Source of the DNA: Fictibacillus terranigra
GTDB taxonomy: Bacteria; Bacillota; Bacilli; Bacillales; Fictibacillaceae
DNA length: 64,000 bases
Direction: 5' to 3'
Assembly (NCBI RefSeq): GCF_030412265.1
Contig: NZ_JAUHLN010000003.1
Location: 372,001-436,000 of the forward strand
The position numbers and the translations under genes were made by a program. How positions within the stretch are numbered: position 1 is the first letter of the stretch; each line of letters begins with the position of its first letter. Below the pieces are notes generated by a model. The model was not told the origin of the DNA, searched no databases, and was given only the letters and a program-made list of their open reading frames with translations. Below are positions 61,455-64,000 of this stretch, piece by piece.

Positions 61455-61784
61455 GTGAAAAAGTTTCTGCTCTTCTGCCTGTCTTTATTAATCGTCTATA
61501 CGATCGCCTATGATCTCAAAATCGGAACCCTACAGTCCTACAGTTCAAAACCTGCCCCCGTTGCTGCAGTTAGTATAAAAAATAGCATACCTTATAAAAA
61601 AGTCAAAGTTTCTTCTGGAGATACCGTTCTCTCCATCATTGAAAAAGTCAATCCTGAATCACTGTCAAAGCCGATTCCTGAAATCATCAGGGACTTTCAA
61701 CGATATAATCACAATATTCGGCCGGAAGGCATTCAAGTTGGAAAAATGTATAATTTTCCGGTCTACAAGCAAGTAAAACACTAG
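61455..61784 (+). CDS. yqfZ: Membrane-anchored LysM-like protein YqfZ
   Basis: A 109-residue protein: GTG start with AGGGGG 8 nt upstream, N-terminal transmembrane helix (KFLLFCLSLLIVYTIAY), then a LysM-like domain (KVSSGDTVLSIIEKVNPESL, IQVGKMYNFPVYK). It probably binds peptidoglycan at the membrane surface; a sporulation role is suggested by the Bacillus counterpart. Immediately upstream of ispG. Confidence 0.8.
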   Translation: MKKFLLFCLSLLIVYTIAYDLKIGTLQSYSSKPAPVAAVSIKNSIPYKKVKVSSGDTVLSIIEKVNPESLSKPIPEIIRDFQRYNHNIRPEGIQVGKMYNFPVYKQVKH

Positions 61785-61881
61785 ATTTCTTGCCAAACTA
61801 AAGGAACCCTTGATAAAATGTACTACTGTACAGATGTTGATTCATATCTGTCATACTTGAAATTAAAGGAGCGGTTCACCA

Positions 61882-62985
61882 ATGAGTGAAATTACGCATC
61901 GTTCAAAAACGAGACCAGTCAAAGTCGGCCCATTAACGATCGGCGGCAGTGACCAGGTCATCGTTCAAAGCATGACGACAACAAAAACACATGATGTTGA
62001 AGCCACTGTTGCAGAAATTAAACGCTTAGAAGAGGCAGGATGCCAAATTGTCCGTGTCGCCTGTCCTGACATGCGCGCAGCAGAGGCTATTGCCGATATA
62101 AAAAAACAAATATCCATTCCGCTTGTCGTAGATATCCACTTTGATTATAAGCTCGCACTTAAAGCGATTGAGGGAGGCGCTGATAAGATCCGGATCAACC
62201 CGGGCAACATCGGGCGCAAAGAAAAAGTAGAAGCTGTCGTTAAAGCGGCGAAAGCTAAAGGAATTCCGATCCGTATCGGTGTTAACGCCGGTTCACTTGA
62301 GAAGAAATATCTTGAAAAATACGGATATCCGACAGCAGAAGGCATGGTTGAGAGTGCGCTTGATCATATTAAGATTCTAGAGGACCTCGATTTTCATGAC
62401 ATTATCGTATCGATGAAGGCTTCTGATGTTAACTTAGCGATCGAAGCTTATGAAAAAGCTGCCCAAGCCTTTGATTATCCTCTTCATCTCGGCATTACCG
62501 AATCCGGAACTCTTTTTGCCGGAACCGTAAAAAGTGCGGCTGGATTGGGTGTTATTCTTAACAAAGGAATCGGAAACACACTGCGTGTATCGTTAAGTGC
62601 GGATCCAGTTGAGGAAGTAAAGGTAGCAAGAGAACTCTTGAAATCGTTCGGATTGCTCTCTGATGCGGCTACATTGATTTCTTGCCCTACCTGCGGAAGG
62701 ATTGAAATTGACCTGATTTCGATCGCCAATGAAGTAGAAGAATATATCTCCAAAGTCCGTGCGCCGATCAAGGTTGCTGTGCTCGGCTGCGCTGTTAACG
62801 GACCAGGAGAAGCGCGAGAAGCCGATATTGGAATCGCAGGCGCAAGAGGCGAAGGTTTGCTTTTCCGCCATGGAGAAATAGTACGCAAGATCCCAGAAGA
62901 TCAGCTGCTTGATGAGCTGAAAAAGGAAATTGATAAGTTGGCTGAAGAGCATCATGCTAAACAACAAGCAGAATTAGTAAATTAA
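61882..62985 (+). CDS. ispG: 4-hydroxy-3-methylbut-2-enyl diphosphate synthase (flavodoxin)
   Basis: A 367-residue [4Fe-4S] enzyme of the MEP isoprenoid pathway, reducing MEcPP to HMBPP. TIM-barrel motifs include [25 protein letters not shown] and RINPGNIG. Cluster cysteines are in ISCPTCGR and the later [12 protein letters not shown], where the motif also holds the cluster-ligand Glu. AAAGGAGCGG precedes the ATG. Monocistronic. Confidence 0.97.
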   Translation: MSEITHRSKTRPVKVGPLTIGGSDQVIVQSMTTTKTHDVEATVAEIKRLEEAGCQIVRVACPDMRAAEAIADIKKQISIPLVVDIHFDYKLALKAIEGGADKIRINPGNIGRKEKVEAVVKAAKAKGIPIRIGVNAGSLEKKYLEKYGYPTAEGMVESALDHIKILEDLDFHDIIVSMKASDVNLAIEAYEKAAQAFDYPLHLGITESGTLFAGTVKSAAGLGVILNKGIGNTLRVSLSADPVEEVKVARELLKSFGLLSDAATLISCPTCGRIEIDLISIANEVEEYISKVRAPIKVAVLGCAVNGPGEAREADIGIAGARGEGLLFRHGEIVRKIPEDQLLDELKKEIDKLAEEHHAKQQAELVN

Positions 62986-63021
62986 CAAAAAGCCTGCCGG
63001 CAAGTCCGGCAGGCTTTTTTG
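62984..63021. terminator. Bidirectional terminator between ispG and yqfX
   Basis: AAAAAGCCTGCCGG pairs with CCGGCAGGCTTTTT around a 5-nt loop, with a T-run on the plus strand. Confidence 0.93.
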
Positions 63022-63030
63022 CTCCGATAG

Positions 63031-63423
63031 TTAAAAGAAGGGGGCAAACAATAAACCGATGACAATGGAAGCAATCCCGATTCCGATTGCCCAGTAACCA
63101 GAAGTGGTTGCTCCGCGCCTCGCTGCAATAAAACCGCCGATAATCCCGGCAGCTCCGAAAAGCACAGGAAGAATAAACAATGACAGGACAGACAGGATAA
63201 CGGAGAACATTCCGATTACCCTTCCTGCCTGGCCGCCGCCATCTCTTTCTTCATGTCTTTCTCTTGCTGTACGCTCACGCTCGTCTCGGGGACGATCATA
63301 CTCAGGAAGGGCTGCTCCGCTTGTGATCGGAACAACATCAGCAGCCATTTCCTCTCTGTAATCCGAATCCCGGTTAACAGGTTCTCGACTGTATTCCGAT
63401 TCAAATTCTTTATCTTCTGCCAT
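63031..63423 (-). CDS. yqfX: YqfX (DUF4190-type) membrane protein
   Basis: A 130-residue protein with a highly charged N-terminal half (RPRDERERTARERHEERDGG) and two C-terminal hydrophobic helices (GMFSVILSVLSLFILPVLF and YWAIGIGIASIVIGLLF) joined by RRGATTSG. Function unknown. Position between ispG and zur matches B. subtilis yqfX. Confidence 0.83.
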   Translation of the reverse strand: MAEDKEFESEYSREPVNRDSDYREEMAADVVPITSGAALPEYDRPRDERERTARERHEERDGGGQAGRVIGMFSVILSVLSLFILPVLFGAAGIIGGFIAARRGATTSGYWAIGIGIASIVIGLLFAPFF

Positions 63424-63513
63424 ACCAAATCCCTCACTTTCTTTGGTGGAGCGTTTTTAGTATGGCTTTAATAAAGGTAAATATAGTTGTTAATTTAATG
63501 AAAAGCTGAGCAA

Positions 63514-63543
63514 ACAAAAAAGGAGCGGTGTACGCTCCTTTTC
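63514..63543 (-). terminator. Terminator of the DUF1540 gene
   Basis: AAAAGGAGCG and CGCTCCTTTT arms with a 5-nt loop and a T-run on the minus strand. Confidence 0.88.
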
Positions 63544-63544
63544 A

Positions 63545-63757
63545 TTATTGTTTCCGTTTAAAGGTATGGCAGCATGTTTCAGCTGATTTATGGGCACTAT
63601 CCTTATGCTTCGCGTCGCCGATTAAATCACCGCTTGCTTCCATGTCATATTTATTGTTCGCGTGTTTATCGATTTCAACCAAGATGGCGTCAGCAACACA
63701 GTTGTTGCCTTCTCCCCAATACGTGCAGTTGGCTACATTACATTTTACTGTTGGCAA
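63545..63757 (-). CDS. DUF1540 cysteine-containing small protein
   Basis: A 70-residue protein with the DUF1540 pattern: VKCNVANCTYWGEGNNCVAD near the start and TCCHTF near the end. The five or six cysteines suggest metal binding. TTG start with GGAGGGAG 5 nt upstream. Adjacent to zur, which might suggest a metal link; this is inference. Confidence 0.85.
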   Translation of the reverse strand: MPTVKCNVANCTYWGEGNNCVADAILVEIDKHANNKYDMEASGDLIGDAKHKDSAHKSAETCCHTFKRKQ

Positions 63758-63803
63758 AATGACTCCCTCCTTTTACAGATAGGATGCCACATTTGCAAGG
63801 GAC

Positions 63804-64000
63804 TCATACAACGTTCAGTTCACATACCTGACAGACTCCGTAAATTTCGAATTTATGGCCGGTTACTGTAAAATCAGACAGGTCTGAAGTTACATTTTCC
63901 ATTGGACAGGCATTGATTTCTTTTGTTTTTCCGCATTTTAAGCAGATTAAATGATGATGGTGCTCCCTTGTTGGACACGTGAAACGAAACTTTTTCTCTC
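63804..64000 (-). CDS. zur: Zinc-uptake regulator Zur, C-terminal part
   Basis: The last 65 codons of a Fur-family repressor, cut by the right window edge. It shows the metal/dimerisation region HHHHLICLKCGKTKEINACP and the second CxxC pair in GVCQVCELNVV, forming the structural zinc site. Position next to yqfX/ispG matches B. subtilis zur (yqfV). Its DNA-binding domain is outside the window. Confidence 0.9.
   Translation of the reverse strand, partial: EKKFRFTCPTREHHHHLICLKCGKTKEINACPMENVTSDLSDFTVTGHKFEIYGVCQVCELNVV

Overview
The window is a chromosomal stretch of an endospore-forming, naturally competent, low-to-mid GC Gram-positive bacterium of the Bacillaceae. It carries the start of the spoIIIA operon, a comG operon, a lysinoylatable EF-P, LipM, MntR and Zur. 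Gene order follows the B. subtilis segment from zur (yqfV) to spoIIIA closely, but with several substitutions. Base composition and the set of insertions (class II ribonucleotide reductase, cytoplasmic alpha-glucan genes) suggest a Fictibacillus-like genus; that placement is inference, not something read directly. No insertion sequence, prophage or CRISPR array was seen, so this is core chromosome with small accessory pieces.

Layout. 1-4.5 kb (minus): spoIIIAD (cut by the window edge), spoIIIAC, AB and AA behind a likely sigma-E promoter; then efp, Xaa-Pro peptidase, aroQ and yqhR. 4.7-11.9 kb: yqhQ-yqhP, patatin-like yqhO, mntR, an inserted B12-dependent ribonucleotide reductase with a NrdR-like operator, lipM and a rhodanese. 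12-20.7 kb: gcvT-gcvPA-gcvPB under a glycine riboswitch, SNF2 helicase yqhH with yqhG, moaA, yqzE and aroK. 20.6-24.6 kb: comGA-GG. 24.7-36.4 kb: tRNA-Gln and housekeeping genes (yqgY, MidA-like methyltransferase, yqgX, yqgW, yqgV, yqgT, glcK, yqgQ, M42 peptidase, mobA, DUF92, 5-formyl-THF cyclo-ligase).

36.4-45 kb: a structured intergenic region, a zinc-free L33 gene, then a four-gene alpha-glucan or nucleotide-sugar cluster (HTH-DUF4912, GH57 branching enzyme fused to a GT4 synthase, nucleotidyltransferase fused to a degenerate phosphomannomutase, cytoplasmic GH15). A good cre site (CcpA) lies upstream. 45.3-51.3 kb: two small membrane proteins and the pstS-C-A-B-B-phoU phosphate operon behind a textbook four-repeat PhoP box. 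51.4-55.6 kb: class B PBP, MFS transporter and Mn-superoxide dismutase.

55.8-57.2 kb: a seven-gene tRNA operon (Asn, Met, His, Ile2, Ser, fMet, Phe). The leaders of fMet and Phe are tandemly duplicated together with the first 14-17 nt of each tRNA, giving serial tRNA 5' stubs; this is the most unusual structure in the window. 57.3-64 kb: yqgC, a Na/Pi cotransporter with a PhoU-like tail, DUF1189 and YpuA-like (DUF1002) proteins, yqfZ, ispG, yqfX, a DUF1540 protein and the 3' part of zur.

Functionally the segment combines phosphate uptake (pst plus Na/Pi), one-carbon/glycine metabolism, metalloregulation, DNA uptake and stored-glucan metabolism. Regulation can be read at glycine, phosphate, carbon and probably deoxyribonucleotide level.
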